A stretch of DNA of 64,000 nucleotides, from contig NZ_CP070969.1 of NCBI RefSeq assembly GCF_017086365.1, forward strand, positions 4,774,001 to 4,838,000, in the 5' to 3' direction. This stretch comes from Paenibacillus tianjinensis (GTDB taxonomy: Bacteria; Bacillota; Bacilli; Paenibacillales; Paenibacillaceae). Numbering within the stretch: position 1 is the stretch's first letter; every line of letters starts with the position of its first letter. The notes under the pieces were generated by a model. The model ran no database searches. It was given only the letters and a program-made list of their open reading frames with translations, and was not told the DNA's origin. Made by a program: the position numbers and the translations under genes. Below, one piece after another: positions 45,905 through 54,597 of the stretch.

Positions 45905-48900
45905 TCAAGGTGCCGGTATTACTCCGTTGTTCATCAAGACCACATCATCGACATCCACCGCAAGATGGCCTGTGCCTCCGTCTGTAATATTTCCCAGTTC
46001 AAAAGAAATTCGGCCGATGGACGTGCTATCTCCCGAAACGTCGAATTCCAAGGTGTAAGTGTTGTAGTCCGTGCCAAGATCAACCACTTTACTGGCATAA
46101 CCGTGCCAGGTGTAATTATTCGCGACATCCAGCCAGCCGATGCTGATGTTCATTTTGCGTGCTGCTTCTGCTTTGGCCTTAAAAGTGAGTGTATAATGAT
46201 TGCCTTCGTTGTAGGCTACTCCCTCGTAGTAGACCTGCCGGTCCCAGCTGTTCGACCCTGTGGAGCCTACCTGCATGCGCAGCGCGCCATTTACATTGTC
46301 AATAGACAATTCACCGCTGTCAGATGAATAGCTGCTCCAGCCCTGCAGCGGAGCCGAGAAGTCTCCGTTCGGGATCAGATTCTCCCCATAGGCTTCACCA
46401 GCCATCACCGGACTCACCTGAAGCAGGGAAATATTGCTCAGCGTGACAGTATGTGCTCCAAGTGCCTCCGATACCTTGCCGAGACTAAACTGAAGCAGGG
46501 CGGCGGCATCGCTCTCCGAAGCGGTGAAATAGTATTCGAAGTGTCCGCCGGCTTCGCTCAGACTAGCCGACTTGTTCGTATATGCGGTCCAGTTGTTGTC
46601 CGAAGAACCGTCATGCTGAACTAGTACCCGAATCAACCGGTCTATAGAAGCTTCCGCATCGAAGCGAAGCAGGTACTTCTTACCTTTCTCCACCGGAATC
46701 GCGCCTTGCTTGACCTGTACATTCCAATCCTCGTCGCCGCTGCCGCCAAGAGCAACCTGCAGCGCTCCATTCTTAGCAGTCATTGCAGTATTCTTCACCG
46801 GATCATTGTCTACCCAGTCCTTCTTGAATAGCGTCCAGCCTTCGGTCGAATCGTCCTTGAAGCTGCCGTTCACCACCAGCTCGCGGGAAAGATCCAGCCA
46901 GGCCAGATTATAGCCGCTACCGCCGAGACGGAAATAATAGGTTCCAGCGGGCAATTCAAGCGGTGCCCCGATGACTGCGCGATAGGATTGAAGTCCTCCC
47001 GTATCCCCAATTGCGGTGCTGTAGACGGCTGCCGTCACCACACTGCGCTTGCTGGCATCCAGAACAGACAGTCCCAGTTCGGAATCCGCCCGAACACTGG
47101 ACACCCGGGCCACCGGAACAATGCTTGCCGCCTGTGGAAGAACCACTTTATACTCCGCGTAATCGCCCTTGTCGATATCGGTGACATCCTTGCCGCCTTC
47201 GCCGCTCGGCGTCAGACTGATTCCCGATGCACTCCAGTACTGGTCGCCGCGAAGATGCAGATAGCCGCTGAATGTTGGCGGATCGGCCTTACGGACCAGA
47301 CGCACGTTGTCGATCTCGGTCTGTCCGGCAGCCTGGCCAAGAAGGAAGGATAACGTACCTTCGGTGCCAGCAGTGCTGGACATGGTGATCTCCGCTGTGT
47401 AGCTCTTCCATTCCGGCGTCAGAGTGAGCGTTGATCCGTCAGGATAGAGGGTATCTCCGCCACCGGCCTCAAGCTTAATACCCATCGGCTGAGTCTGTTC
47501 CGATCTGGCATCGAAATAGAGCTGGTAGACGCCTCCTGCAGACAATGGCAGACCTGTCTGCGTAAGCATCACATCCTCCGCCGACTTACCGGTGGTATCG
47601 ACTTGGACACTGAATATCCGTTTCATGAGCGGAAGCTCCAGGATATTGGTTACCTTAGCATCCGCCGCTGCTCCCGATTCCGGCTTAACCGCAAAGCCCC
47701 AATAGCCCAGCCGGTCTTCGCCCAGCTCAAATCCTCCATTGTAAATGAGGTTGCCGTCAGCCAGCGGAGTGCGGACTACCGGCAGAGGCTGTGTCTCAAC
47801 TACCCGGACATTAGCGAAATAGGCTGTAATATCGTTTAGACCAAGATTGAATTCAAAACGGACATTGTTGTCGGTAGCCTGCGCCATGTTAAAGGTGTAC
47901 TCAAAAGATTGCCAGTCCGGGGTAAGCTGGAAATTCCGTTCTTTAGAGTACGCTGTCCATCCGCCGCCGAACTCGGTAAGCTTGCTCATCACCGGACGGA
48001 CCGCATCTGCTTTGGCGTCAAACGTTACTTTGTAGGCTTTGCCCTTCTCCAGAATAAGCGGCATTTGGGTGAGCTGAACGGAATAGTTTTGGGTTCCCGC
48101 CTCTTGGATAGCCACCTTCACAGCCTTACCCTTATCCTTGTCTTCGATGACGGAAGCTGTGCCCGCACCGCCTGCATTCTTGATTAATTCCCAGTATTCC
48201 GGAAGTCCGCCGGCTGCTGCGGCGCCTTTGAAATCACCGTTGTAAATCTGGTTTCCGTCTGCAAGCACAGGACGCTGCGGTTCTGAGATTTCGGGCTTTG
48301 TTGGCCGCTTTCCCGTTACGTCAGGCCACTCATCCAGCTTTTTATACTTATAGACCCGTACATAATCGACATACATCTTATCGGACTGGAAATCAGCCGC
48401 CGGGTTGCCCGGCCAATCGCCGCCGACCGCCAGATTGAGAATCATATAGAACGGCCGGTCAAACGGTGCAGGATACGTATAGTAATCCGGCTGGCCTTCT
48501 GCCTTAGTCCCCCAATCGCTCGTTTCGAAATACATTTTACCGTCCACATAATACCGGATTAGGCCCGGAAGCCATTCAAGCGTGAAATCATGATAATCGT
48601 CAGCGAATGTTTTGCCTTCGGGCAGAACGTAAGTCTTAGACTGGGACATGTGCGGGATATCGTAATGAAGCGAGCCATGAACGGTTCTCGGGTACAGATC
48701 AGCCTTCTCCGTATCACCAGCCACCGGTCCCGTCAATTCCATAATGTCCATCTCGCCGCTGCCAGGCCAAGGTCCGTACTGCTTCTCTTCATCGGTTGGC
48801 ATCATCCAGATGGCCGGCCACATGCCTTGCTGAATCGGCAGCTTGGCACGCACTGTGAATTTACCGTAAGTCCAGTCGCCCTTCATCTTGGAGGTCAGCT

Positions 48901-50452
48901 TGCCGGAAGTATACTCCTTCCCGCCGTAAGCTTCCTTCCGTGCTTCCAGTGCGAGCACACCCTGCCCGCTCTCCGTTTCGAGTGCAACGTTGTCCGGATG
49001 GTAATATTCCAGTTCGTTGTTGTATACAGTTCCGGTATCCTGTACATTCCATTTGTTCCCGTCAATGGAGCTGCCGTCGAATTCGTCGTTCCAGACCAGC
49101 TCCCATGGATCGTTATTGGTTGACGGAGTAGCCGTCGCCGTTGCAGCCGGTGTAGCGCTGGCAGCTGCAGTTGCAGTTGGTGCAGCGCTGGCTGTCGCTG
49201 CAGGCGTCGGTGCTGGTGTCACGCCTCCTCCGTTTCCACCGCCGACTGCGCTAGCCGGAGCACTGGCCTGAGGAGAGGATACACTGCCGGTTAAGCCCCG
49301 GAGTGTCTCTCCGGTTTTGAGGGCAGTACCGTTGAGAAGCACACTGCCCGCCTTTGGATCAAGCAAGCCTATCTGCCCCCGGTTCACAATCTCTGATCCG
49401 GCTGCGCCGGGATCGACGATCAGGGCATCCACCCTTGAGCCGGTCCCAATTTCAACTTTGGCCGGCTGGATCAATTCGATCCGGGCCGCTGAGCTTTCAT
49501 CCTCCAGGACGAGCCGGACAGGCACTTTGGGCTTGTCTACAATCGTCTGCCCCAGAGAAGACTTGTGAAAGACCACCGAATGCCCGCCGCCTCCGGAGAT
49601 ACGGGTGCTACCCTTTACCTTGAGTCCGGATAACGACACTTCTCCCTCACCCGTTCCGGCAGTCACATAGAGATTTCCATTGACTGATCCGCCTTCAATC
49701 CGTACGTCTGCCCGGTTGACAATAACACTGCCGGACACCTCTCCAATTGAATAGCTTCCTTTGTCCGGACTAATCCATCCGATCATCCGGCCCAGCAGCA
49801 CCGCCAGCTCGGCGCGTGTCATCGGAGCCTGCGGATTCAGTTTTCCCGCCGAGTCGCCGTGAATATAACCGGCGTCCAGCATAGTGCTCACTGCTTCCCT
49901 GGCATAGCCGCTGACCGATGAACCGTCTGCTTGCGCGGCCAGTGCAGTTTGAGAGGCGGCCTCCAGCAGGAAAGCCCGGACCAGCATCGTTATCACTTCC
50001 TGCCGCGTTACAGCAGCTTCCGGCTGAAACCGGCCGTCCGCGTAACCCTTGATAATACCCGCTGCATTCACCCCGCCAATATCCTTGCCATACCAGGAAG
50101 AAGCGCTTACATCACTGAAAACGGCACTGCCCGAATCTGAGTAGCGAAACACCCGGTTAAGAATAACTGCCATCTCCGCGCGGGAGACTACCCGGGTGGG
50201 CCCAAATTGCCCCTGGCCGTCTCCCTGCAGAATCCCGGCGGCTGCGAGCCTGTCCGCCGCCTCCGCCGCCCAATGCTGTTTCATGTCGGCAAACTTTGCC
50301 GTTCCGGCTGCATTAATACTATTTGCGCTTACTGCTGAGCCGGGAAGTCCTTCCGGACCGGCTGCTTTTGCGTGTCCGATGTTCCCTGGAAGCTGCAGAC
50401 CTGATAGTAGCATAGCAGTAACCAGAAGCTTAGATATTCCCCTGCGGTACAT
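45905..50452 (-). CDS. S-layer-anchored multidomain GH16 beta-glucanase
   Basis: A 1515-residue cell-surface enzyme. In order: signal peptide (about 1-31); three SLH domains (about 54-100, 112-160, 183-224) that bind secondary wall polymer; a beta-rich, Gly/Val repeat region (about 236-400); a Pro/Ala/Thr linker; a GH16 catalytic domain (about 445-715, motif GSGEMDIMELTG, laminarinase-like); then several carbohydrate-binding modules, recognised by repeated N-x-D/G-F starts (YNGDF, YNGGF, VNGSF, PNGDF) of CBM4/CBM-like jelly rolls and one CBM6-like unit (HLRGDQYWSASG). The start is ATG 50450-50452: the mapped promoter's -10 at 50513-50518 lies inside the longer open frame, so that frame cannot be the gene. 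It likely degrades beta-1,3-glucan at the surface. Confidence 0.93.
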   Translation of the reverse strand: MYRRGISKLLVTAMLLSGLQLPGNIGHAKAAGPEGLPGSAVSANSINAAGTAKFADMKQHWAAEAADRLAAAGILQGDGQGQFGPTRVVSRAEMAVILNRVFRYSDSGSAVFSDVSASSWYGKDIGGVNAAGIIKGYADGRFQPEAAVTRQEVITMLVRAFLLEAASQTALAAQADGSSVSGYAREAVSTMLDAGYIHGDSAGKLNPQAPMTRAELAVLLGRMIGWISPDKGSYSIGEVSGSVIVNRADVRIEGGSVNGNLYVTAGTGEGEVSLSGLKVKGSTRISGGGGHSVVFHKSSLGQTIVDKPKVPVRLVLEDESSAARIELIQPAKVEIGTGSRVDALIVDPGAAGSEIVNRGQIGLLDPKAGSVLLNGTALKTGETLRGLTGSVSSPQASAPASAVGGGNGGGVTPAPTPAATASAAPTATAAASATPAATATATPSTNNDPWELVWNDEFDGSSIDGNKWNVQDTGTVYNNELEYYHPDNVALETESGQGVLALEARKEAYGGKEYTSGKLTSKMKGDWTYGKFTVRAKLPIQQGMWPAIWMMPTDEEKQYGPWPGSGEMDIMELTGPVAGDTEKADLYPRTVHGSLHYDIPHMSQSKTYVLPEGKTFADDYHDFTLEWLPGLIRYYVDGKMYFETSDWGTKAEGQPDYYTYPAPFDRPFYMILNLAVGGDWPGNPAADFQSDKMYVDYVRVYKYKKLDEWPDVTGKRPTKPEISEPQRPVLADGNQIYNGDFKGAAAAGGLPEYWELIKNAGGAGTASVIEDKDKGKAVKVAIQEAGTQNYSVQLTQMPLILEKGKAYKVTFDAKADAVRPVMSKLTEFGGGWTAYSKERNFQLTPDWQSFEYTFNMAQATDNNVRFEFNLGLNDITAYFANVRVVETQPLPVVRTPLADGNLIYNGGFELGEDRLGYWGFAVKPESGAAADAKVTNILELPLMKRIFSVQVDTTGKSAEDVMLTQTGLPLSAGGVYQLYFDARSEQTQPMGIKLEAGGGDTLYPDGSTLTLTPEWKSYTAEITMSSTAGTEGTLSFLLGQAAGQTEIDNVRLVRKADPPTFSGYLHLRGDQYWSASGISLTPSGEGGKDVTDIDKGDYAEYKVVLPQAASIVPVARVSSVRADSELGLSVLDASKRSVVTAAVYSTAIGDTGGLQSYRAVIGAPLELPAGTYYFRLGGSGYNLAWLDLSRELVVNGSFKDDSTEGWTLFKKDWVDNDPVKNTAMTAKNGALQVALGGSGDEDWNVQVKQGAIPVEKGKKYLLRFDAEASIDRLIRVLVQHDGSSDNNWTAYTNKSASLSEAGGHFEYYFTASESDAAALLQFSLGKVSEALGAHTVTLSNISLLQVSPVMAGEAYGENLIPNGDFSAPLQGWSSYSSDSGELSIDNVNGALRMQVGSTGSNSWDRQVYYEGVAYNEGNHYTLTFKAKAEAARKMNISIGWLDVANNYTWHGYASKVVDLGTDYNTYTLEFDVSGDSTSIGRISFELGNITDGGTGHLAVDVDDVVLMNNGVIPAP

Positions 50453-50512
50453 CTTCACATTCCCCCTTATGTAAATACGTGTAGACTTCCGGCGTTGCCG
50501 CCGGTCGATTTC

Positions 50513-50568
50513 AGTATAGAGTTCGCCCGCTGCAGGTAACATACCAATTCCTTAGTACGTATAACAAA
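50513..50568 (-). promoter_or_regulatory. Beta-glucan regulon promoter 4 (S-layer GH16)
   Basis: On the minus strand: box A TTTGTTATAC (50559-50568), 11 bases, box B TTGGTATGTT (50538-50547), 19 bases, -10 TATACT (50513-50518). The geometry is identical to promoters 1-3. Confidence 0.8.
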
Positions 50569-50592
50569 GATGCAACTTTCGCGTAAAACAAG

Positions 50593-50636
50593 AAGAAACG
50601 GTATAGCCGTCCTTCTTAGGACGGTATCCGTTTCTG
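50593..50636. repeat. Inverted repeat upstream of regulon promoter 4
   Basis: AGAAACGGTATAgCCGTCC / GGACGGTATCCGTTTCT-type hairpin lacking a T run. It may be part of a second terminator after the zinc-ribbon gene, or an insulator for the GH16 promoter. Confidence 0.5.
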
Positions 50637-50689
50637 CGAGAAATAGAAGGATAATTTATAATGTAAAGCATATAAATTCTTATAATTTG

Positions 50690-50738
50690 AAAAAAGCCTA
50701 ATTCTCAGACCGCTGCAGCAGCTGCCTGAGAATTAGGC
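50690..50738 (-). terminator. Terminator after the zinc-ribbon gene
   Basis: GCCTAATTCTCAGgC / GtCTGAGAATTAGGC stem on the minus strand followed by TTTTTT, 45 bases past the stop. Confidence 0.85.
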
Positions 50739-50783
50739 GCGGTGAATCTATGTAACTCTTGTTGAGCATCATTAGGTTTCAAA

Positions 50784-50993
50784 TCAGGAGGATGCATGGA
50801 TCTGAGGGAAATCCTGAGCAATATCCTCACCCGAAAACAGATCGTCTAGCGAACTGAGTGTGCCGTCTTCTTCCACCTGATAAACCGACATTTTCTCACC
50901 GTTGACCGTAAGTTCGATGAAACAGCCCCAGCAGTAGAACTGGTGTGAACCGATCTTGCCGATATCCTTGGAGTTGCAGTTTGGACACTTCAT
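50784..50993 (-). CDS. Small zinc-ribbon protein of unknown role
   Basis: A 69-residue protein with a four-cysteine zinc-ribbon: MKCPNCNSKDIGKIG...YCWGCFIELT, then an acidic tail. I recognise the metal-binding pattern but no named family. The start is ATG 50991-50993 since AGGTGG precedes it at about ten bases; an ATG three codons earlier is too close. It follows the PRC-barrel gene, probably on the same transcript. Confidence 0.75.
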   Translation of the reverse strand: MKCPNCNSKDIGKIGSHQFYCWGCFIELTVNGEKMSVYQVEEDGTLSSLDDLFSGEDIAQDFPQIHASS

Positions 50994-51007
50994 ATAATAC
51001 ATTCCAC

Positions 51008-51529
51008 CTATCCGTTAACAATATTAATGGCTTTTTGTAGCCGTTCTTCGCTCATCGCGGGAACCAGTACGGCATTCTCCCCAATGGACATCCCTTCAGA
51101 ACAAGGCAGCCATTTGCGGCCTTCGATCAAATCAGTTACAAGCCCGTCACTGATTTCCAGCGCTACTATTGTGTTTCCCAACTTCTGGTCAAAATAAACA
51201 TCGGATATTCGTCCTAGGTTCGTTCCGGATGCAGTCAGTACCTGCAAATCCTTCAGTTTGTTCTTTCCCAAAAGAAAAGTATATGGTATATGGTCAGTGT
51301 CGGCCTTAACAATCGACTCTTTACTGCGAATCATAATAGCATCTTCGCCATAAGCGACAATGTCTTCCCATGCCACAACTTTCACATGACTGGAGAAAAA
51401 AGACTTGCTTTCCAGTTCAATACCCGTAATATTCCAGTTTGAATCGAGTAAACAATCGACAAGCTTGCCGACTTCATTACCTTCTTCAACTTCATATATA
51501 GTGAGGCCAATCAAATCTTGAAGTTTCAT
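51008..51529 (-). CDS. PRC-barrel domain protein (YrrD-like)
   Basis: A 173-residue protein with two PRC-barrel repeats: the first at about 3-70 (LIGLTIYEVEEGNEVGKLVD...ITGIELES), the second at about 82-160 (LQVLTASGTNLGRISDVYFDQKLGNTIVALEIS). YrrD in Bacillus has this architecture and lies near the cysteine desulfurase and mnmA, so the position fits. The molecular role is not known. ATG 51527-51529 follows AGGGGAC. Confidence 0.85.
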   Translation of the reverse strand: MKLQDLIGLTIYEVEEGNEVGKLVDCLLDSNWNITGIELESKSFFSSHVKVVAWEDIVAYGEDAIMIRSKESIVKADTDHIPYTFLLGKNKLKDLQVLTASGTNLGRISDVYFDQKLGNTIVALEISDGLVTDLIEGRKWLPCSEGMSIGENAVLVPAMSEERLQKAINIVNG

Positions 51530-51620
51530 GACTGCTAAGTCCCCTCACTTTGAGTATACTTACGAGTTCCCAGAGAAGTGAAAAACTGAAACAGACACAA
51601 GACTGTAGCAATCCCTGGTC

Positions 51621-52766
51621 TTATTTACGCAGCCGTTTCAGAATGGTTTCAACTTTTTGGGCAACGTACTCCATTTCTTCATTAGTATTACCCAAACCTG
51701 TGCTAAATCGAATCGCTGAATGTAAAAGTTCTGCCGGAAGATTCATGGCCTGCAGAACATGCGAAATTTCCAGTGACCCGGAGGTGCAGGCCGAACCGCT
51801 GGCAGCAGCAATTCCCTCCATATCCAGATTCATAAGGAGCACATCCGTGCTTGCCCCTGGGAAGCTGAGATTCAGAATTCCCGGCAAAAAATGCTGTGTA
51901 TTTCCGTTGATCACGTAAGCATCCCGCCCGATCCGGCCGTCAAGCTCCTGCAGCAGGGTGGTTCGCAGCAGCAGCGCATGGTCCTGACGCTGTGTCAGCC
52001 CCGCCACCGCAAGTTCCACTGCTTTGGCAAACCCGGCCGCACCCGACAGGCTTTCCGTGCCGGCCCGTCTGCCGCGCTCCTGCAAGCCCCCGTGCTGTCT
52101 GGGATGCAGCGGCGCACCGCGGCGTACGTAGAGGCCGCCTATGCCCTGCGGACCGCCGATTTTGTGGGCGGTAAAGCTCATATAATCCACCGGCAGCTCA
52201 CGCAGTGTGACCGGAAGCATCCCAAGGGCTTGTACAGCATCTACATGGAACAAAATGCCCCGCTCAGCGGCCAATTGCCCAATCTCCACAATCGGCTGCA
52301 CCGTTCCAACCTCATTATTGGCAAACATCACACTAATTAGAACAGTATCTTCCCGCAGAGCTGCTATAACATCTGCAGCAGCAACTAAACCCGTGGAGTC
52401 TACCGGCAGATAGGTGATGGAATAGCCCTGCCGTTCCAATTCCCCGCAGGTATGCAGGACCGCATGATGCTCAACAGCTGTAGTAATGATATGCTTGCCT
52501 TTCTCTGTGGTGCCGGCAGCAGCGCCGAATAAGGCCAGATTATCACTTTCCGTGCCTCCGCTGGTAAAGATCCATTCATCAGGCGCACAGCCTAAAAAGC
52601 CCGCGATAGAATCGCGCGCACCGTTAATAATCTTTTTGGCGGAACGTCCGAACTGATGTACACTGGACGCATTGCCGTATTCCTCAATCATTATATTGTA
52701 CATAACCTTAGCCACCTCCGGATGAACCGGGGTTGAGGCGGCGTGGTCCAAATAGATGGGCTTCAT
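51621..52766 (-). CDS. iscS: Cysteine desulfurase (IscS/YrvO type)
   Basis: PLP enzyme that strips sulfur from cysteine for tRNA thiolation and Fe-S clusters. 381 residues; the PLP lysine is K202 in SFTAHKIGG, and the catalytic cysteine is C328 in ASGSACTSGS. Family motifs YLDHAASTPVHPEV and TSGGTESDN are present. In Bacillus yrvO lies between cymR and mnmA; here those two genes are about 10 kb away at the right edge, on the other side of the CLC and peptide-transporter genes, so YrvO is the likely counterpart. Confidence 0.94.
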   Translation of the reverse strand: MKPIYLDHAASTPVHPEVAKVMYNIMIEEYGNASSVHQFGRSAKKIINGARDSIAGFLGCAPDEWIFTSGGTESDNLALFGAAAGTTEKGKHIITTAVEHHAVLHTCGELERQGYSITYLPVDSTGLVAAADVIAALREDTVLISVMFANNEVGTVQPIVEIGQLAAERGILFHVDAVQALGMLPVTLRELPVDYMSFTAHKIGGPQGIGGLYVRRGAPLHPRQHGGLQERGRRAGTESLSGAAGFAKAVELAVAGLTQRQDHALLLRTTLLQELDGRIGRDAYVINGNTQHFLPGILNLSFPGASTDVLLMNLDMEGIAAASGSACTSGSLEISHVLQAMNLPAELLHSAIRFSTGLGNTNEEMEYVAQKVETILKRLRK

Positions 52767-52970
52767 GACTTGTTTCTCCGCTTCTTGAAATTGAATTTCA
52801 GTATTTTCTTACAGGACTACTCGATTATACTGCTGAACAGAATGTTTTACCACCAAGGAATAAACACAATATTGTAATCTCTGTCAAGAGGCTGCACCTC
52901 CAAACTCCCAGCAGGTATTCAGCTAATTTTCAGCTTCGCCTGATATACTGCCTCGGCGAGCACCCTGATT

Positions 52971-53444
52971 TCAAGGGAGTCTAAATTCCTCCAGACGGGC
53001 AGCAAGCTCATCCTCGGAGATGACCTCAATCCCGTTTTTCCGAAGCAATGCTGCCGTAACGCCTTCTCCGGGAATTTTACGGCCTGAGAATTCTCCGTTA
53101 TAGATCATTGTACTTCCGCAGGATGGGCTGTTCTGCTTGAGCACTACAGTAGCAGCGCCGAATTCACGGGCTTTCTCTAGAGTCACATGAGCTCCCTTTA
53201 GATACATCCCGGTAACATCATTTCCCGATCTGTCGATCACCCGGGCCTTCCCGTTCAGCACATCTTCGCCGGTTCCGCCGATGATTTCCGCCGGTTCTCT
53301 AGGGGTAGAGAAGCCGCCAAGCAGCTCGGGGCAGACCGCAATTGCCTTGCCGCTGTCGAGCAGACTCATCAGACTCTCTTCCAAACAATCTGTACCATTA
53401 TATCTGACTTTCATCCCGGCCAGACAGGAGCTAACCATTATCAC
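52971..53444 (-). CDS. DUF523 family protein
   Basis: A 157-residue protein of DUF523, with VSSCLAGMKVRYNG at the N-terminus, CPELLGG and the conserved KQNSPSCGS motif. The paired cysteines suggest an Fe-S or redox role, unproven. The start is GTG 53442-53444, with an ATG two codons on. It is divergent from the SRAP gene. Confidence 0.9.
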   Translation of the reverse strand: MIMVSSCLAGMKVRYNGTDCLEESLMSLLDSGKAIAVCPELLGGFSTPREPAEIIGGTGEDVLNGKARVIDRSGNDVTGMYLKGAHVTLEKAREFGAATVVLKQNSPSCGSTMIYNGEFSGRKIPGEGVTAALLRKNGIEVISEDELAARLEEFRLP

Positions 53445-53607
53445 AGGATCACTCTCTTTCTTTACTTCACTATTTAATGCAGCATGATTTATAATAGCTG
53501 TAACTGTTCAAGTTCTATTAAAATAAACATTCAGAGTATAACACGGGGGCCCTTAAAGCTGTAAACTTTGCCGTACAATAACAGATGAAAATGGAGGTGC
53601 AGCCAGG

Positions 53608-54276
53608 ATGTGCGGCAGATACACGATTACAGTAACGCTAGAGGAATTGATGCTGCGGTATTTTACAGATGAATCCAGCATTGTCCATTACGCGCCTAAA
53701 TTCAATGCGGCTCCGATGCAGCATATTCCGGCGGTCATTCATAACGGCACCTCTAACAAGCTGGGAGTATTACGCTGGGGGCTGGTACCTTCCTGGGCCA
53801 AGGATGATAAAGTCGGAAGCAAAATGATCAATGCACGTGCAGAATCACTGCTGGACAAAGTTTCCTTTAAAGGGCTGATCCGCTCTCGCCGCTGCCTCAT
53901 ACCCGCCGACGGGTTTTATGAATGGAAGCAGCAGGCTGGCGGTAAACAACCGATGCGGATTGTGCTGCAGGACCGGAGTATTTTTTCGATGGCCGGCTTA
54001 TATGATATTTGGACAGATGCAAGCGGCAACAAGCTCAGCACCTGTACGATTATTACCACGGAGGCGAACAGCCTGATGGCGGATATTCACGACCGGATGC
54101 CGGTTATTCTCAGCCCGGAAGCCGAATCCCAGTGGCTGGACCGCAGCAATCAGGATATCCCTTCCCTAATGCGTCTGCTCCGGCCATACGATGCGGCACG
54201 GATGCATGCCTATCCGGTATCCTCAGAGGTTGGCAATGTGCGAAATGACTATAAAGAACTGATAAAAGAAGCCTGA
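53608..54276 (+). CDS. SRAP/YedK family protein (abasic-site protease)
   Basis: SOS-response-associated peptidase of the YedK/HMCES family; Cys2 becomes linked to abasic sites in single-stranded DNA. 222 residues beginning MCGRYTI, so the catalytic Cys is exposed after Met removal. Conserved NARAESL, DGFYEWK and a HDRMPVIL (His) motif are all present. The ATG follows GGAGGTG. Single gene; no SOS box seen upstream. Confidence 0.93.
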   Translation: MCGRYTITVTLEELMLRYFTDESSIVHYAPKFNAAPMQHIPAVIHNGTSNKLGVLRWGLVPSWAKDDKVGSKMINARAESLLDKVSFKGLIRSRRCLIPADGFYEWKQQAGGKQPMRIVLQDRSIFSMAGLYDIWTDASGNKLSTCTIITTEANSLMADIHDRMPVILSPEAESQWLDRSNQDIPSLMRLLRPYDAARMHAYPVSSEVGNVRNDYKELIKEA

Positions 54277-54398
54277 TGCACATACGGCAAACATTACAAC
54301 TTTGTTAATTATCCATTTTTGCGTGTAAAGAAATGTCAGTTGGTTTAAATAAGTACATGGCTATAAAAAGCATATATATATTAAGAGGAGACCGTATT

Positions 54399-54584
54399 TT
54401 GCAAACACTAAAATTCCAACAAGCGATCGCTGAAGGAACTCTGCTCGAGATTCATCTGATCAGCGGTGAAACCTATAGAGGGATATGTAAAAAGGGTAAG
54501 TTAGCCGATTCCTTCGAGCTAAAAACAGACAAGGGTCTATTATCCTTGCCCTATTGGACGATAAAACGGTTCAAACAAATATAG
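54399..54584 (+). CDS. Small Sm/Hfq-like protein candidate, 61 residues
   Basis: I chose TTG 54399-54401 because AGAGGAG lies about seven bases upstream; the frame is open further up but without support. The 61-residue product is one basic beta-rich domain: LLEIHLISGETYRGICKKG then DSFELKTDKGLLSLPYWTIKRFKQI. The pattern (short helix, strand with LxxGxxxxG, a second strand, a terminal TI) resembles an Sm-fold as in Hfq, but no YKHA motif is present and I do not recognise a named family. It converges with the CLC gene with 13 bases between. Confidence 0.65.
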   Translation: MQTLKFQQAIAEGTLLEIHLISGETYRGICKKGKLADSFELKTDKGLLSLPYWTIKRFKQI

Positions 54585-54597
54585 ATCCGGTAAGCAT

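Noticed and set aside
50453..50542. Upstream extension of the S-layer GH16 gene
   Set aside because: The predicted -10 (50513-50518) and transcription start lie inside it; the ATG at 50450-50452 is followed by a real signal peptide.
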